Assembly: GCF_020740795.1 (NCBI RefSeq)
Contig: NC_067312.1
Span: 52,409,905 to 52,473,904 of the forward strand
Direction of reading: 5' to 3'
Length of the DNA: 64,000 nt
Source: Apus apus
Taxonomy: Eukaryota > Chordata > Aves > Apodiformes > Apodidae
Of the stretch, positions 44,993 to 57,970 are shown in pieces. The translations under genes were made by a program, and so were the position numbers. How positions within the stretch are numbered: the first letter of the stretch is position 1; each line of letters starts with the position of its first letter. Under the pieces are notes generated by a model. That model saw only the letters and a program-made list of their open reading frames with translations, did no database searches and was not told where the DNA came from.

Positions 44993-46005
44993 ATCATAGA
45001 ATGTCAGGTTGGAAGGGACCTCAAGGATCATCAGTCTGCCATTTCTACTGGTCAGTGACATGGACTACAGTCACAGGTGGATACAAATGCAGTCATGGTA
45101 TATTTAAAGGTGGTGAACCTGGTACAACCTGAAGCAAACAGAACAAGGGTTCTAACACGTGCTACTTGGGATAAGAGACTGAGCCCCACCCTGCCACAAG
45201 ATCCTTTCAGGTAGAGAGTGATAAAGTCTCCCCTCAGCCTCCTTTTGTCCAGGCTAAACAGCCCCAGCTCCTTCAGATACCTCATGTAAGACTTGTTCTC
45301 CAGACACTTCATCAGCTGTGTTCCCCTTCTCTGGACTCAGTCCAGCACCTCAATGTCCTTCCTGTAGTGAGGGGCCCAGAACTAAACACAGCACTCAAGG
45401 TGTGGCCTCACCAGTGCTGAGTACAGGGCAAAAATCACTTCCCTAGTCCTGCTGGCCACACTATTCCTGATGCAGGCCAGGATGCTGTTGGCCTTTTTGG
45501 CCACCTGGGCACACTGCTGGCTCATGTTAAGTCAGCTGTCAACCAGCACCCCCAGGTCCTTCTCCACCATGGAGCTTTCCAGCCACTCATCCCCAAGCCT
45601 GTAGCTTTGCATGGGATTGTTGTGACCAAAGTGCAGGAGCCAGCACTTGACCTTGTTGAACCTCACACAATTGGCCTCAGCCCATTGATCCAGCCTGTCC
45701 AGGTCCCTCTTCAGAGCCTTCCTACCCTCAGGCAGATCAACACTCCCTCCCAACTTGGTGTTATATTCAAATTGACTGAGGGAGCACTTGAGCTCCTCAT
45801 CCAGATCATTGATAAAGTTATTAATGAGAACTGGCCCCAGCACTGAGCCCTGGACAACACCACTTGTGACTAGCCACCAGCTGGATTTAACTCCATTCCC
45901 CACAACGCTTTGGAACAGGCCAGATTTCCAGCAAAGACTACACCTGTTCAAACCATGAGCAGCCAGTTTCTCCTGAAGAATGTGGAGGGAATAGCATCAT
46001 GAACT
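44993..46005 (-). mobile_element. CR1 LINE, antisense, second copy in tandem
   Basis: A new 3' end ('atcatagaatgtcaggttggaagggacc') starts immediately after the previous copy. It continues through 'cccctcagcctccttttgtccaggctaaacag', 'acctgggcacactgctggctcatgtt' and 'tccagatcattgataaag' into the ORF2 end. Stops and indels show it is dead. Confidence 0.95.
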
Positions 46006-46957
46006 GTTTCTAGAGAGACAATAAAAAAATTAAAAGTTTGTTTCAGTTATTACTAATACACCATGTAATGGGCCATAATAACACAATTTCAGGAATTATA
46101 TGGGGTTAAAAGCCATACTATAATCTGTTGAATTTTAAGAGTGTAAACACTAAGTAACCATTTATTGCCTGTGCAAATCAATTTTTCAGTACAACCTTAA
46201 TAAAGAATACATATAAATGTTGAGAATAATTATAATTACGTTTCCCCCAAAAGTTAGCTGATTGAAAGAGGAGTTCTTTAAGAAAGTACCTCTTAATTTA
46301 AATACTTGAATTTAAATTTACACTCTAATGTACTATACTGACCTACAAGACACTCCTCAGCTGAACAATATGGCTTGCAGCTCAAAGCCCCAACTTGTTC
46401 TTTGAAGTTCATGAGGTGCTCTGGGTTCGTGCTACAGAAATGCTTAGTACCAGCTCCACAGAACAGACACACCCTTCTCTTGTGGCAAGTTCCTTGTTCA
46501 ACCATCAGGGAAAAATGCAGGAAAAAGATACCTCCAGAAAAAAAGATAATTAACTTCTGGAATAATTTTGCCATGGCAGAATACTATTTTTACTATCATA
46601 GCCTAAAATGACAGAAAATTTGGGCCCTGTGGTTTTTTTTATGCTGTATTAAAGCAGTAGAATTGGAGGTATGAGGATGTGCAGCTATACATATATAATT
46701 CTAACATAAAGCACAAAAGCAAAAAACAAATAACAAAAGTGCAGAAACTGTGGAACAGTGAGATAACGATTCCAGCTCTAACAGCTTTATACTACTTACC
46801 ACTTACTTCCAATATTGTCATCTGTGAAACTCTGCATAATGTTTAAAACCCTGGTTCTATTGGGGGTTTGTCTTCTATTTCAGGGGGAGATCTATTCCAC
46901 ACTGAGGATTTTATGGATATATTTGTGCACAATAATGAGAATTCTACTTGGGGTAGG
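46006..46957. other. Intergenic, nothing recognised
   Basis: AT-rich sequence without recognised features. Confidence 0.5.
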
Positions 46958-47050
46958 ATAGAACAGAATAACAGAACAGTTCCAGTTGGAAGGGATGTAT
47001 AATGACCATCTAGTCCAATCCCTGAACACTTCAGGGCTGACCAGGGTGAG
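46958..47050 (-). mobile_element. CR1 3'-tail remnant, antisense
   Basis: 'agaataacagaacagttccagttggaagggatg..atctagtccaatccctg' matches the terminal 80 bp of CR1. Confidence 0.75.
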
Positions 47051-47739
47051 ATAGTTGTCGCACTGACAGTTATCACACTAGCCACACTGAATTTACATGG
47101 AATAACACCTAATTCAGGAATTACAGAACTTAAGATAACAAGTTTATGCAGTTTCTGCACTCACATACAAACAGATTTTTAGAGTCCTGGAGCTTATCTG
47201 GCGTGACAAAAGACCCTTGAAGAGTCATGGTCCTTGAAGCAGGTAATGTGCTTGCAGCTTCGACACAGTTCGTAGAAAGACAATTCCATGGTGATCCAGT
47301 GATTATGACCATTTGACAGCAGCAGTTCCTTTCAAATAACAAGATCTAGTCTATTTATAAAATGTTTGAGACTCTCAGTGGATTTTAAGTCTTTGGTCTC
47401 CTTTCTTTGTACTATATGTTGTGCAATACCTGTGGATGGTAATTTCCTCTGGACACACCAGCTGCCTTATCCTGTTATTTGACTGCTTCTTTGTTCTCTT
47501 TCTTATGTCTAAAGTAGTGCTCCCAGCTCTTGAGATCATAATTCTTCAATAACCAGAAGCTGACTGCCAGTAAGATGTTTACAAACTTGTGGCCTTGTTT
47601 TCAGCCAGTGTGCTTATTTTCAAGGTCTCTGGCATTATCCCACACTTAAACTCTGCATCACAACAAAAGACACTTGGTAGGAAGCTTCAGTTTGCACCGC
47701 AAATTAACACAAGGCGCTAACAGCACATCAGTTGCCTTG
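47051..47739. other. Intergenic, nothing recognised
   Basis: No features recognised. Confidence 0.5.
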
Positions 47740-48730
47740 TGTTGCAAGCTGATGCTGTCAGAGCGGCTACTGGCTGTCAGGATGCCTCCATGATTCCCTC
47801 CCCCAAAAAAGGAGGGGTTTTTAAATGAACCCGAGGGCAGACGTGGCACTCACCTCACACAGAGGAACGGCCGCTGCGGGACCATATCTTAGAGTGGAGA
47901 TTAGCATCCCACCCTCACCACGGCCACAGATTGGTACTGAGGCCAATATTTACTTCACGAAGTAACCAGTTTATTGAAGAGCGGTTACACTAAGGGATGA
48001 GGTTCAGGAAAAATGTTAAAAACGGCAAATGGCTACCAGGGATATATGCAAAAGTACTGTGCCCTTCAGGGAAGTGATGCAAAGCTCTGTGCCCTTAGGA
48101 TGCTCTCTCCGAGAGAGGGCTGCGGATCGAAGGAGAGGGAGGGAGGCGGGCAAGCCTCACAAAATTCCTCCTCAAAAAGGGGTCGCGATGTGTGTGCGAG
48201 TACAGGGAGTGGGACCGTGGTGGGGCAAAAGGGGGTTGTGCGGTGTCGTTGCCCTCCCGCAGCGGTTCCCTCGGCGGCTCCTTCGGGGCCCGCTGGCTGT
48301 GGGGGGTGCAGCCCCTGTGCAGCCCCGGCAGCTTCTGCCCCAGCGGCAGCAGCGGCTGCTCCCCCAGCAGGGCCCCGCGGTCTGGGGGGCAGCCCCTCAC
48401 GGCTCCGCAGCTGCTCCCCTCAGCGGCAGCAACACGGGGGGCTCCGGCCCCAGGGGCTGCGGGAAGGCCCCGGGGCTGCAGGGTCAGAGCCCAGCAGGCA
48501 GGGGCAGAACCCGCCGGCACCGTCACGGCTCCGGCTGGATCCCCGGGCAGGCAGAGCCCCAACACCAGGCTGCACATCGGGTCAAGTCTGAGGAGCAACA
48601 GGGGGGTCCCACACAAGAAGCACCCGAGCAGGCTGCACTTTTCACCTGCTGAACCCATCGCCTTTTGTGCCCCAGTGACCATTAGAGGCAACTCATAACC
48701 TGTTGCCCATCCTTCCTGCCTTGTACCACA
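47740..48730 (-). mobile_element. Solo ERV LTR, family C (copy 2), GC-rich
   Basis: On - it begins TGTGGTAC and ends GCAACA, collinear with the copy at 4038-4839: shared 'aaggatgggc', 'cccgtgttgctgccgctg', 'tatccctggtagccatt', AATAAA with the following GT-rich stretch, and 'gcggccgtt..ccctcggg'. The middle carries an extra ~200 bp of CpG-rich sequence (48240-48440) absent from copy 1, and the TATA box seen in copy 1 is not present. Confidence 0.8.
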
Positions 48731-49700
48731 CCTGTGGTTTTGCTTTTGTTTGTCCTTGAGCAGCAGGCCTGGTTTTGTCCCTTAGCTGGGAATAATCAGC
48801 AGAAGCCCTTTGCTGACCTAAAAGGCATTTGGTTTAGTTCAGGCTTGTGGGGAAGAAGATGGACCATTTCCCACACCTTGCAAGACTAGTATTAAATTTC
48901 TTACTAGCAATGGCAGTATCAAAAACGGAGCCACCCAGACAACAGTCACAGGCAGTATACCTCCTTGCAGTGACAACGAGATTTCATTTTCTGTAGGTTT
49001 TCTCTGTTTCAGCACAGCATCTGAACTTAACATTCCACCCAAGTTCTGACCAGCCTAGATTGCCAGCACGATTCCCTTTTGCTTAGTGCCAGTTTGAAAA
49101 CAAGCCCATGGATTTTGAATGAGTGTAGACGTATGTGCAGTTCAGTAAATTGCAGTAATGGATGGACTTATCCTGCCACCATACCTTGTAGAGTTGAAGT
49201 GATTTCCACAGGAAAGAAAAGGGGAGACTGAGCCTGGATTAAGTATTTGGAGAGGATGGCTCAGATGGTGTGAGCAAGAACCGTGACTGACAGCCAGTGA
49301 GTAAGTGTACCAGAGGTGGGAAGGGAGTCAGAAGGGAACAGATACAAAGAGAAACAAGGGAATAGTGAGGGAATTAATAGTGGCCCTGTCTAATACTGGT
49401 TCAGTGAACTGGAGAGAATGGGGTGAAGCCTAAGAGCTAAGAAATCCAAGAAATTGGATGGGAATGTATGGGACAGGGGAACTTGAAAGTGATTGGTTTC
49501 ATGAGAAATGCTGCTGGAAACAGCAGCTGAGGGGACTGAGCTCTGAAAAGCAAAGAGTCTTTCCCTAGTGGGATGAGTATTACGAGACAAATGGGACTAA
49601 GATAAGGAGTCTGAATAAGGAAAAAAACAGGAGAGAGACAGGGAAGGATACAGAACAGGTGATGTTGAACGTTTTTTTGCTAAAAAGTCACAGGTTAAGG
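48731..49700. other. Intergenic, nothing recognised
   Basis: Purine-rich sequence on + between two LTRs. No exon recognised. Confidence 0.5.
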
Positions 49701-50713
49701 GGAGCTGGTTTGGCTTGGTGGGTTTTTTGGTACGGGGGAAGAGCCCAGGAGTGGCTCTGGTGAGAAGCTGAGAAGCTCCCCCTGCTCCAAACCCAGCCAA
49801 GGAGCCATTAGAGGGACAATAGGTGTGCCTCAGCCATTAACATATGAAAGAACTGAGATAAGAGCTGAGCAGAGGAGCACCTAAAGGAGAAGAGCTGTGC
49901 TGGAGGAGAAGAGAGGTGCTGGTGGTTGGTGAGGAAGAAGGGGAAGGAGGTGCCCAAGCAGAAGTTTCCCCGCAGCCCATGGCGAGATGACAGCTGTCCC
50001 CCTGCACTTGTGGAGGAACGTGGTGGAACATTCCATGAAGGCGCCAGGAGGGGTGAACCTGGTCAGTGGACTTGGATTCTGTGGCCAGAGGATTTGCTGC
50101 CTGTGGACTCTGATTACGCAGCTCTGGAAGACCCCGGCGCCAGGGGAGTTTGTTCCCAAAGCAGCCCCTGACTCTGTGGGAAGCCCAAGCTGGAGCAGCT
50201 CTGGACCTCGTGGGAAGGACTCATGAAGGAGAGGTTCATGGAGGACTCTCTCCCATGGGAGGGACCCTGTGGGGAAGCAGGGAAGGACTGTAAGGAATCC
50301 TTCTTCCTGAGGAGGAAGGAGCAGCAGGAACCACCAGCCTGTGAACTGACTCTAAACCCCATCCCCTGTCCCCCTGTGCTGCTGGGGGGAAGGAGGGACA
50401 GAAACCAGGAACAAAGGGATTTGGGCCCAGGAAGAAGGGAGGGGTGGGGTAACATATGCAAGCCCTGCTCTGTGTGTTGTCTGTGTCCTGTGTGTGTTTG
50501 ACTAGTGTGAAATTAAATTATTATCATTTTTCTGCAAGTTGAGTCTGTTTTGCCCGGGACCTTAATCAGTGAAGAACCCTCCTTGTCCTTTGTCTCAACC
50601 CATGAGCTTTGTCCTCCTCATCCGAGAGTGTGTGTGTGTGAGTTGGGGGGGGAATTTAAGTGAGTGGCCACGGGGCTGCTCCTGTGGTGTCATGTTGGGC
50701 CCAAACCACGACA
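49701..50713 (+). mobile_element. Solo ERV LTR, family B (copy 2)
   Basis: Inverted relative to 10741-11747 and very similar over its full length; the core from about 49980 to 50230 differs at only a few positions. It ends CCACGACA. Near the 3' end it has AATTAAATTATTATC followed by a GT-rich run and a (TG)n tract at about 50628-50641. The left boundary is approximate. Confidence 0.85.
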
Positions 50714-53700
50714 GGGACTATGATCCATTAGAACACCTTCAAAATTGGTAAAGATATTGAATTTAACTAGAGGCCAGTCATCAGCATATTTTCTCCTTTC
50801 TTCAGCACAAATTTCCCGTGCTGAAGGAGCAGAGATCTAGATGTTCCAACCCTGTATCACTGGGACACACTGCTTTTTCGTTTGACAATGCACATTATTA
50901 GGACCATGACACAAAGCACATATTTAGGGCTACAAAAACCTCAGAAGGTAAGGCCTGCTAGTTTTAAGATTGTTTTTCAGTCACTACCTTTGCCTCTTTT
51001 AGAATACTTACAGTCAGAAAAATCTCCACTAAAGGAGTATTTCCCCAGGCTGTGCCAAATGTAGTGGAGCTGACTGTCCCAAAGTCTCCCTATTCTGTGT
51101 TTTATAAGATCTCAGGCTGACAGTGATCAAAGCTTTAGAGAAGAGAAAATTTGTCCCTAACTTGAGTCAGTTCTGATTCACTTTGCATTTGCTGTCAAGT
51201 TCCTGGGTTTGTAGCGTTTAGTCACAAGTTCTCACCAATTTCCATTCACTCCCACTGTGAGAGGGACATGTTAAATCTGGATCCAGTTGCTTTTATCCAA
51301 CAGATCAGAGGACACAATGAACAACAATTTCAGGGCCAGACAGGAAGTTCAGGTTTCCAGCACCTTGGAAAGAAATCCTTGTGCACTGTTTTTCCTGGAG
51401 GTGAAGGTCAATTGGGCCTGCTCTTTATGGACAGGTAGTTAAATACCTCTATGGAACGCACATAGAGGGGAGAGATTCAGATCACAGCACCCACCTCAGA
51501 AATGCACCTGCTATTCTTGAGGCAGCTGAAATGCATATGATGGCTGGTAAAGATGAGATAGTCTGAGAGGTTTGAACTAGCCATATTTCTGCCCACCTTT
51601 CAAAGATACTTGCCACTGTTGTAATGCAGTGCAGAGTAGCATTCTAGCAGGTTATCTCTCACTTGTTCTGCATCTTTAGAGTGCAGTTCGGGTTCCTTCC
51701 ATGTTGCCTTTCAAAACCATAGTATTTCCTGGGCAAAGTAACACAGCTGGGTAGATAACTTGGCAAACAGAAGACACAATGTATTTCCTGCTAGCAGTTA
51801 CCTAATACATTTACTTCCTTAAGAGGCCAGCATGCACAGTTCCTGTCAATGCTGTGCCAGATGCTGCTCTTACCTGTGTTCAACCTGTGCTCCCTGCTGT
51901 GGGGCAGTACTGATTTTCTCTGACACACTACACATAGCTGTAGTTGTTTTACTCCAGACTGTTGAGAAAGGAGGTTCATGAGAAAAGACCTTAGTTTTAT
52001 TTTTTCTTCTAACTCCTAATGTGACCTGCTCTGTGTTCTAATGCTAGAATGTTAGAGATAGCCATAGCTGATAGATAGCTTTCAACACCTCAGTATCTGT
52101 AGTGAACTGTGTTCTAGCAGCTGTATTATATGGCACTGTGTCTCACGCTGACAACTGGTGTCTGAAACCTCATACTGTCATCTCTGCCTTGGGCTTGCAA
52201 GACCGAATATGGGAAGATGCAGTTCACAGAAAAAAAACCTATCAAAATAACATGGAGGCACTGCTGAAAGGCAAATGTGGCTCATGTGTGATTCTGTGAA
52301 AGCTCACAGCTCTATTTTTATCCTCAGGTCCCTTGTGGAGAAAAGTTGCCTCTTCTACATGCCCTTAGTCTACATGTGTAAGCTCAAAGAGGTGGTGAAG
52401 AGCACCTATGCAGGGACTTGTGAGTACTTCAGAACTCAGGTTCAGCCCCTGTTGGGCACATGGCAGGCTTCTCAAGGAGGATGACCTTCACATACAGAAT
52501 AAGGACTAGGCTTTCCTTGCCCTGACCTAGTAAGTGAAATTCAGGAAAGAAGAAAGATAAACATATTCCAATAAGATTTTTGCCTGTATCCACTTACTAG
52601 AGGTCTCAACCAACAGAGGGGTGGCTACCAGCCATGACATATTGTTGTTCAACAGCCATTCTGGCCCTCTGGCTCAGATGGAAATTATTTTAAGTGTCAA
52701 GAAGCAAGAATGTACTTGAAGACTGCTTTCTTTTTCAGAGGAAGGGGTCATTCATTGACTCTATAATGATTTTAGGAGGCCAAAAAGGCTTACTTGCAAG
52801 TAAGGTGATGGTAGGAAAGAGAAAGGGATTCTGATGGGGAAAATAAGAATTACCATGGATGCTACTGCCTTGATCACCAAGGAAAAACTGAAGTTAAATG
52901 ATATTGTGACAAGGCAGCTGAATGGGTGCTTCCTGTATGTTGAGATAGTAGGTTACTTTGACACTCAGACAGGGAAGGTGTCACAATACCTCACCTTCTG
53001 TATTGAATTCAACCATAAATCTGTTGTTGCCTTTCTGCAGGAAAACATCCTGAGTGTACAACAGCTTAAAAAAAATAAAATTGGATATTAACTTCTAGAA
53101 AAAGAAGTCAGCAAATCAGTGAACGTGATTGTGATATTACCAAATACCCACACTCTAGATTTGTTCCATGCAGTATGCTCAGTTGGAGACCACAAGGAAT
53201 TCCCTCCTGTATGGAGGCATTTTTTACGCAGATGAAAGGTGACCTCAGGAATATTCTCTCAGTCCAAATACCTTATTACTACACCAGATTGAGTTGCTTC
53301 ATAATGACATCAGTGATCTTCCTTGTTAGCATGGATGCCAGAGGAGAGCAGACTAAGCAAAATTAATAGGCCAAGGATTTGGGGCTTCTTACAGGCTTCA
53401 GCTGTTCTACATGGTAAGATTTTTTTCCTCCTCGTAGAGCATTTAGCCTGAAAAGGGGAATCAGTCAGCTGACTTGCCAATGTGTTACAGAAATGCCTGC
53501 AAATAAGTAATATTTTCTTCTGTCTCTACATACTGTTTCTTCATGATAATTTATTGGTTTTGTATCAAGAACTAAAATGGACCCTTTAACCTCAATCTGT
53601 CTTACCTTTTTTTTTGTATAGCTCTCTAATAGCAGCATAAAAATGTTGAACTTCAGTCTTTATGGAAACAGAACATGCCATAGGAGTAGGTTTATTTTCT

Positions 53701-54029
53701 GTGTATTTCCTCTGGTTTTGCCTCCTTCTTTCAGAAAAGTGGATGTTTTTAAGAAAATAGATGGCAATGGCATAAAAAAGCCAGGAAATATGAATTGTGG
53801 GGAGCCACATGCTATTGTTTCACTATCAGGAAGACACATCCCTCTATACTGGATTTGTGTGCTTCTAAATCAGACACTCCATTCTGGATTATGAATAAAT
53901 TCAGAGCACCTTATTAGGTTCAGGAAGCAGATTACCCAAGCCTTTGCAACCAGAGACAAAGTCTGGAGCAAGGAAGGCTTACCTTAGATGGAGGAGGATT
54001 GGTGTAGGGAGCTTTTAAACAAATGAGAA
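50714..54029. other. Intergenic, nothing recognised
   Basis: 3.3 kb without recognisable exon, repeat family or RNA gene. Short open frames have no domain features. Confidence 0.5.
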
Positions 54030-54924
54030 ACATAAGTCCCAGGGGCTGATGGGTGGCACCCATGAGTGCTGAGAAAGCTGACTGCTGTCATTGGATAACC
54101 TTTGAAAGGCCATGGCAACTGGGAATGTTCCTCCAGACTGGAGGAGCACAAAAGTCACACTTATCTTCTAGAAGGGCAAGAAAGATCAGGAGAATGACAG
54201 GCAAACCACCCTCACATGAGTTTGTGGGAGGGTGCTGGAACAACTAACTCTGGACACCATTTCCAGTCTCAGGAAGGACAATAAAGTCACCAGGAGTGGT
54301 AAGTATGGATTTACAAAGGGGATGTCATGCTTAACCAATCTGATAACCTTCCATAGTGTGCTAACTAGCTTGTTGGACAAGTGGACAGCAGTGGGCTGTT
54401 GTTTACCTTGACTTTAGAAGAGCTTTTAACAGTATCTTCCACAACATCCTAGTATACATGCTGACAAAAATATGGGTTAAAAAAATGGACAACAAGGTGA
54501 GTTGAAAATTGGCTGAACAGCCAGGCCCAGAGGTTGTGATAAGTGGCACCAAGTCCAGTTAGAAGCAAGTCACTAGTGGTGCACCTCAGGAATGGATACT
54601 GGGGCAAATATTGTTTACATTTGTGATTAATGACCTGAATGATGGAGCAGAGTGCCATTTCAGCAAATTCACAGATTATGCAAAACCAGGAGTGGCTGTT
54701 ACACCACAGGGTTGTGCTGCCACTTAGAGGGATCCCAATAGGTAGAGAATTGGGAAGAGAGGACTCTCGTGAAGGTCAACAATGGGAAATGCAAAGACTT
54801 ACACTGAGGTAGGAATAACTCCAGGCCTCAGTACCAGCTGGGGCCTGAGCATCTGAAGAGTAGCTCTGCAAAGGAAGACCTTGGGAACAAGAAGCTGATC
54901 ATCCACCAGCATTATGCCTTCCTG
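54030..54924 (+). mobile_element. CR1 LINE, sense, 5' part of an interrupted copy
   Basis: Old CR1 with ORF2 remnants: near 54400-54455 a frame reads YLDFRRAFNSIFHNI (reverse transcriptase block), then 'gtggcaccaagtccagttagaagc', 'gattaatgacctgaatgatgg', 'cagggttgtgctgccactta'. It is interrupted by a younger CR1 at 54925 and resumes at 55103. Confidence 0.9.
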
Positions 54925-55102
54925 ATCATAGAATCATAGAATCATAGAATCCTAGGGGTTGGAAGGGACCTCGAAAGATCATCTAGTCCAACCCCCCCTG
55001 CCAGAGCAGGGTCACCTAGAGTGCATCACATAGGAACGCATCCAGGTGGGTTTTGAATGTCTCCAGTGAAGGAGACTCCACAACCTCCCTGGGCAGCCTG
55101 TT
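54925..55102 (-). mobile_element. Young CR1 3' end inserted antisense into older CR1
   Basis: 'atcatagaatcatagaatc', 'ggggttggaagggacctcgaaagatcatctagtccaacccccc', to 'acctccctgggcagcctgtt'. 178 bp, strongly 5'-truncated. It belongs to the same subfamily as the copy ending at 17561 and lies inside the older sense CR1. Confidence 0.95.
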
Positions 55103-55225
55103 GAAGAAGGCTGATGAAGAAGGCCATCAGCATCCTGGGCTGTATTAGGAAGACCATTGCCAGCATGTCAAGGAAAGTATTCCTTCCTCTGGACTCATCA
55201 CATCTGGAGTGATGCATCAACAAAC
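55103..55225 (+). mobile_element. CR1 LINE, continuation after nested insertion
   Basis: 'gaagaaggccatcagcatcctgggctgtattaggaagaccattgccagcatgtcaagg' resumes the older CR1. Confidence 0.85.
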
Positions 55226-55837
55226 CACTATGGACAAATTACAAAGGGAACTACTCTTATGTTCTGTAGTGGTGTCTAAGCAGTGGCCTTTAGAAAAAGA
55301 GGTACCTCAACTTCTTTTGCAGAGTAAGAAAGTAGGAAATAAATAATGGTTTTGATAGTGCAAAAGAATTTCATAGTGCACCTAAATTCTAGAAAGAAAA
55401 TAATTTGGAATTCATTATCAAAACAGATCTAATTTTCCTTTATGTCTAAAGCCCATAACACTAAGTTACCCATTCTGATGGAATACAGGTACAATTTTTC
55501 TTGGGCCATTTGCAAACTTGTAATTCTGCTTATATTTCATATGCCTTCATTCCTATTCTGCAGCTTCAAGGCAGGCATCTAACCGGATTTGCTTCTCATT
55601 TTAAATCTCAGTATTTGTGTTTGTGGCATTAACTCATCAGAAATCCACCACATGGCTAAACGAGTGGAAGAGCAAAAGTGGAAGTTTCTAGGTTGTCATC
55701 CAAAATTTACTATTCAAAGAGGAGATACTTCACTTTTGCTTACATATTAGGAAAGAAGAGTGATGAAAATGCACATGGAAGTGTGTTGTTAGAGGAAATT
55801 ATGGAACAAAGCCAGGAAGTTTCAGTGGGAGCATGGC
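55226..55837. other. Intergenic, nothing recognised
   Basis: No features recognised. Confidence 0.5.
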
Positions 55838-56514
55838 TGTCACCGTTTGACTCAGGTTGACAACAACGCTCTTGATCCCCTCCCCCTCCCACCCAGGTAG
55901 GGAAGGAGAGAGAGAAAAAGAGAGACTTGGCTGGATTGAAAACTTAACTACACAGCTTTAATTAAGCACCAATGATATAAGAAAATATATACAATTATAT
56001 ACAAATACGTTCAGTATGTGCAAAAGTCTCTTGCCTCTCCCCACCCCCAGTAACTTCCACAGCATCTCCTGAGCTGGAACAGTCCTGAAAAATCCCGGAG
56101 CTGCTGGAGAAAGCGGAGAGTGATGAGGGTCAGGAGAGCTCGAGCCTGGGGGTCGGTGGTGATGGATGGACGGAGTCCTCCCTGGATGCCGCCTATGGAC
56201 AGAAGAGAAGGGCAGAAGAAGCAGGGAGGAAGTTGTCTTCTGTGATCTCTGACCTTCCTCTGAGCTTACGTAGATACATGGAATGGAATATCTCTGGCCA
56301 GTTTTGCTGGCAGTCTAACTCAACCTCCTATGGGGGGATCATAGATCTCCTCGTAGTGTCTGAGCCGGCAGAGTGAAGACCCAGCAGTTACAAAAACATG
56401 CCACTGTTTTTTATAATTTCAAGCTGGAACACTCTGCTACTAGTTAAAAGAAAGCTTACTTTCAATAAACCAGTAAAAGAAAAAATTGGCTTCATCCTGG
56501 CTCAAACCAGGACA
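55838..56514 (-). mobile_element. Solo ERV LTR, family A (copy 3)
   Basis: On + it runs from TGTCACCG to CCAGGACA. An exact 5-bp target-site duplication, ATGGC, flanks it at 55833-55837 and 56515-56519. Aligned full length with copies at 19603 and (inverted) 6427; AATTAAA on -. Confidence 0.95.
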
Positions 56515-57329
56515 ATGGCATGCACTTCATGGCAATATTTCATTTTTACATTCTCCTGTTGCGAATTATAGGCCTGTTGACTGCTGTTATTTTTAAGTCC
56601 TTACTGTTCCTGTGGCTGCTGGAGGTTATTAAAAATAAACACCTTTGCTGTGTTTCTCTGAGAAGAGAAAATTCTGGGAAGTCCAGATTTCTGCCATACT
56701 GGAGTCCAAGTTTTCACAGGAGAAACCCAGCACGTCTTCTAATCAACTAGGTGAGATGAAGAGAGCTTGTGTCACAAAGCATGAGATTGCTCCCTCTTTT
56801 TTTTTTCTCTAGCAATTTTTGTTGAGAGAGGAGGAAAAAAAAGTTTGACTCGTGATGCTGTTTATCTCACACTACTAAACTCACATAGGAACAACCGACT
56901 TGCAAAGTTACACTTGCTGATGTGGCCACATCCTGAAACACGTTTGGATGGGATTATAATGCAAACCTGAACAGCACATCTCTAATGTACCATGAAACAC
57001 ACACAGGCTTGAGGGCAACAGCAAAGTGGGGTTTAGAAAGTGTCTCTTGCAGCAACTGTACCAGTTTACACCGTTATTTTCCCCTCTCCTTACTCCCTAC
57101 TGTGCCAGTAAGATCTTTACAGATCTGTACGACAAACTCGGTACAGAAACTGATGGGAAGTAACTTTCTCAAAAAATGTGTATCAGAAAGCATTTCCTTC
57201 CCAATAAACACCTGTGCCAATATAGGATCAGTATAATACGTGAAGTCCCCACAATCCAAGCTTCCCAGCCCCAGGCAGCAGCCATACACCACCACACCGG
57301 AAAGCACCCGGTATTTGCACGGACTTCGG
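56515..57329. other. Intergenic upstream of CLTA, nothing recognised
   Basis: AT-rich sequence that turns abruptly into a CpG island near 57330. Confidence 0.5.
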
Positions 57330-57970
57330 TGACTCTTGGTTCCAGCACCCGGACGGCTCGACGCTGCAGCCCTGCCTGGTCCGGGCTATGCTGCAGAGGG
57401 CTGCCTGCTGCGGCAGGAGGCAGCACAGCTTCCCCGGGCAGCGGGGCCGACACAGACGCCGCGGAGCACCGGCCCCTGCGGCAGACCCGAGGCTGCTCGC
57501 TGCCTGGCGCGGGGGCAGCGGCCTGGCGCTACCGGCGGGGCCCGGCAGGCCGGGCGCTGCCCGGGGCACGCCCCAGTCCCGGTCCCAGGGCCGGAGCCCG
57601 GAGCAGCCGGCAGGGCTGGGACCCCGGGCAGAGCGTGGGCGGCAGCGGCAGCGGCAGCGGCCCCGCCCGCCCGCGCCGCCCCGCCCGCCCCAACTGCCCC
57701 GGCGGCCGCAGCGACGCGGCGCCCCGCCCCGGCTCTCGCGCTCCCGCCGCGTGCGGCGACGCTCTCGGCGCTGATTGGCTCGGCCAGCCGGACCGGCCCA
57801 CGCAGCCCCGCTATCCCCGCCTTCTCTGCTCGCTGATTGGCTCTCACCGCCCGGGCTGCCGGGATCTCATTGGCCCAGGCGCGGCCCCGCCCCCCCGCGC
57901 GGCTCCGGGCGCAGGCGCCGAGGCCGCCCCCGCTGCCGCCGCTCCCGCCGCCGCTGCCGCCGCTCCCGCC
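57330..57970 (+). promoter_or_regulatory. CLTA: CLTA promoter CpG island with three CCAAT boxes
   Basis: Very CpG-rich, no TATA box. Three inverted CCAAT boxes in the form (T/C)(G/T)ATTGG or CATTGG: 57774-57778, 57836-57840 and 57869-57873, the last about 100 bp before the start codon. NF-Y-type multiple CCAAT promoters are typical of constitutively expressed genes. Confidence 0.7.

Noticed and set aside
48013-48698. Overlapping 168-207-codon open frames on both strands
   Set aside because: They lie in the GC-rich middle of the family C LTR, absent from its other copy, with low-complexity composition.
57176-57970. Upstream in-frame extension of CLTA from an ATG at 57176 (265 codons)
   Set aside because: The extension is arginine/proline/alanine-rich CpG-island translation with no clathrin similarity; family start and Kozak context favour 57971.
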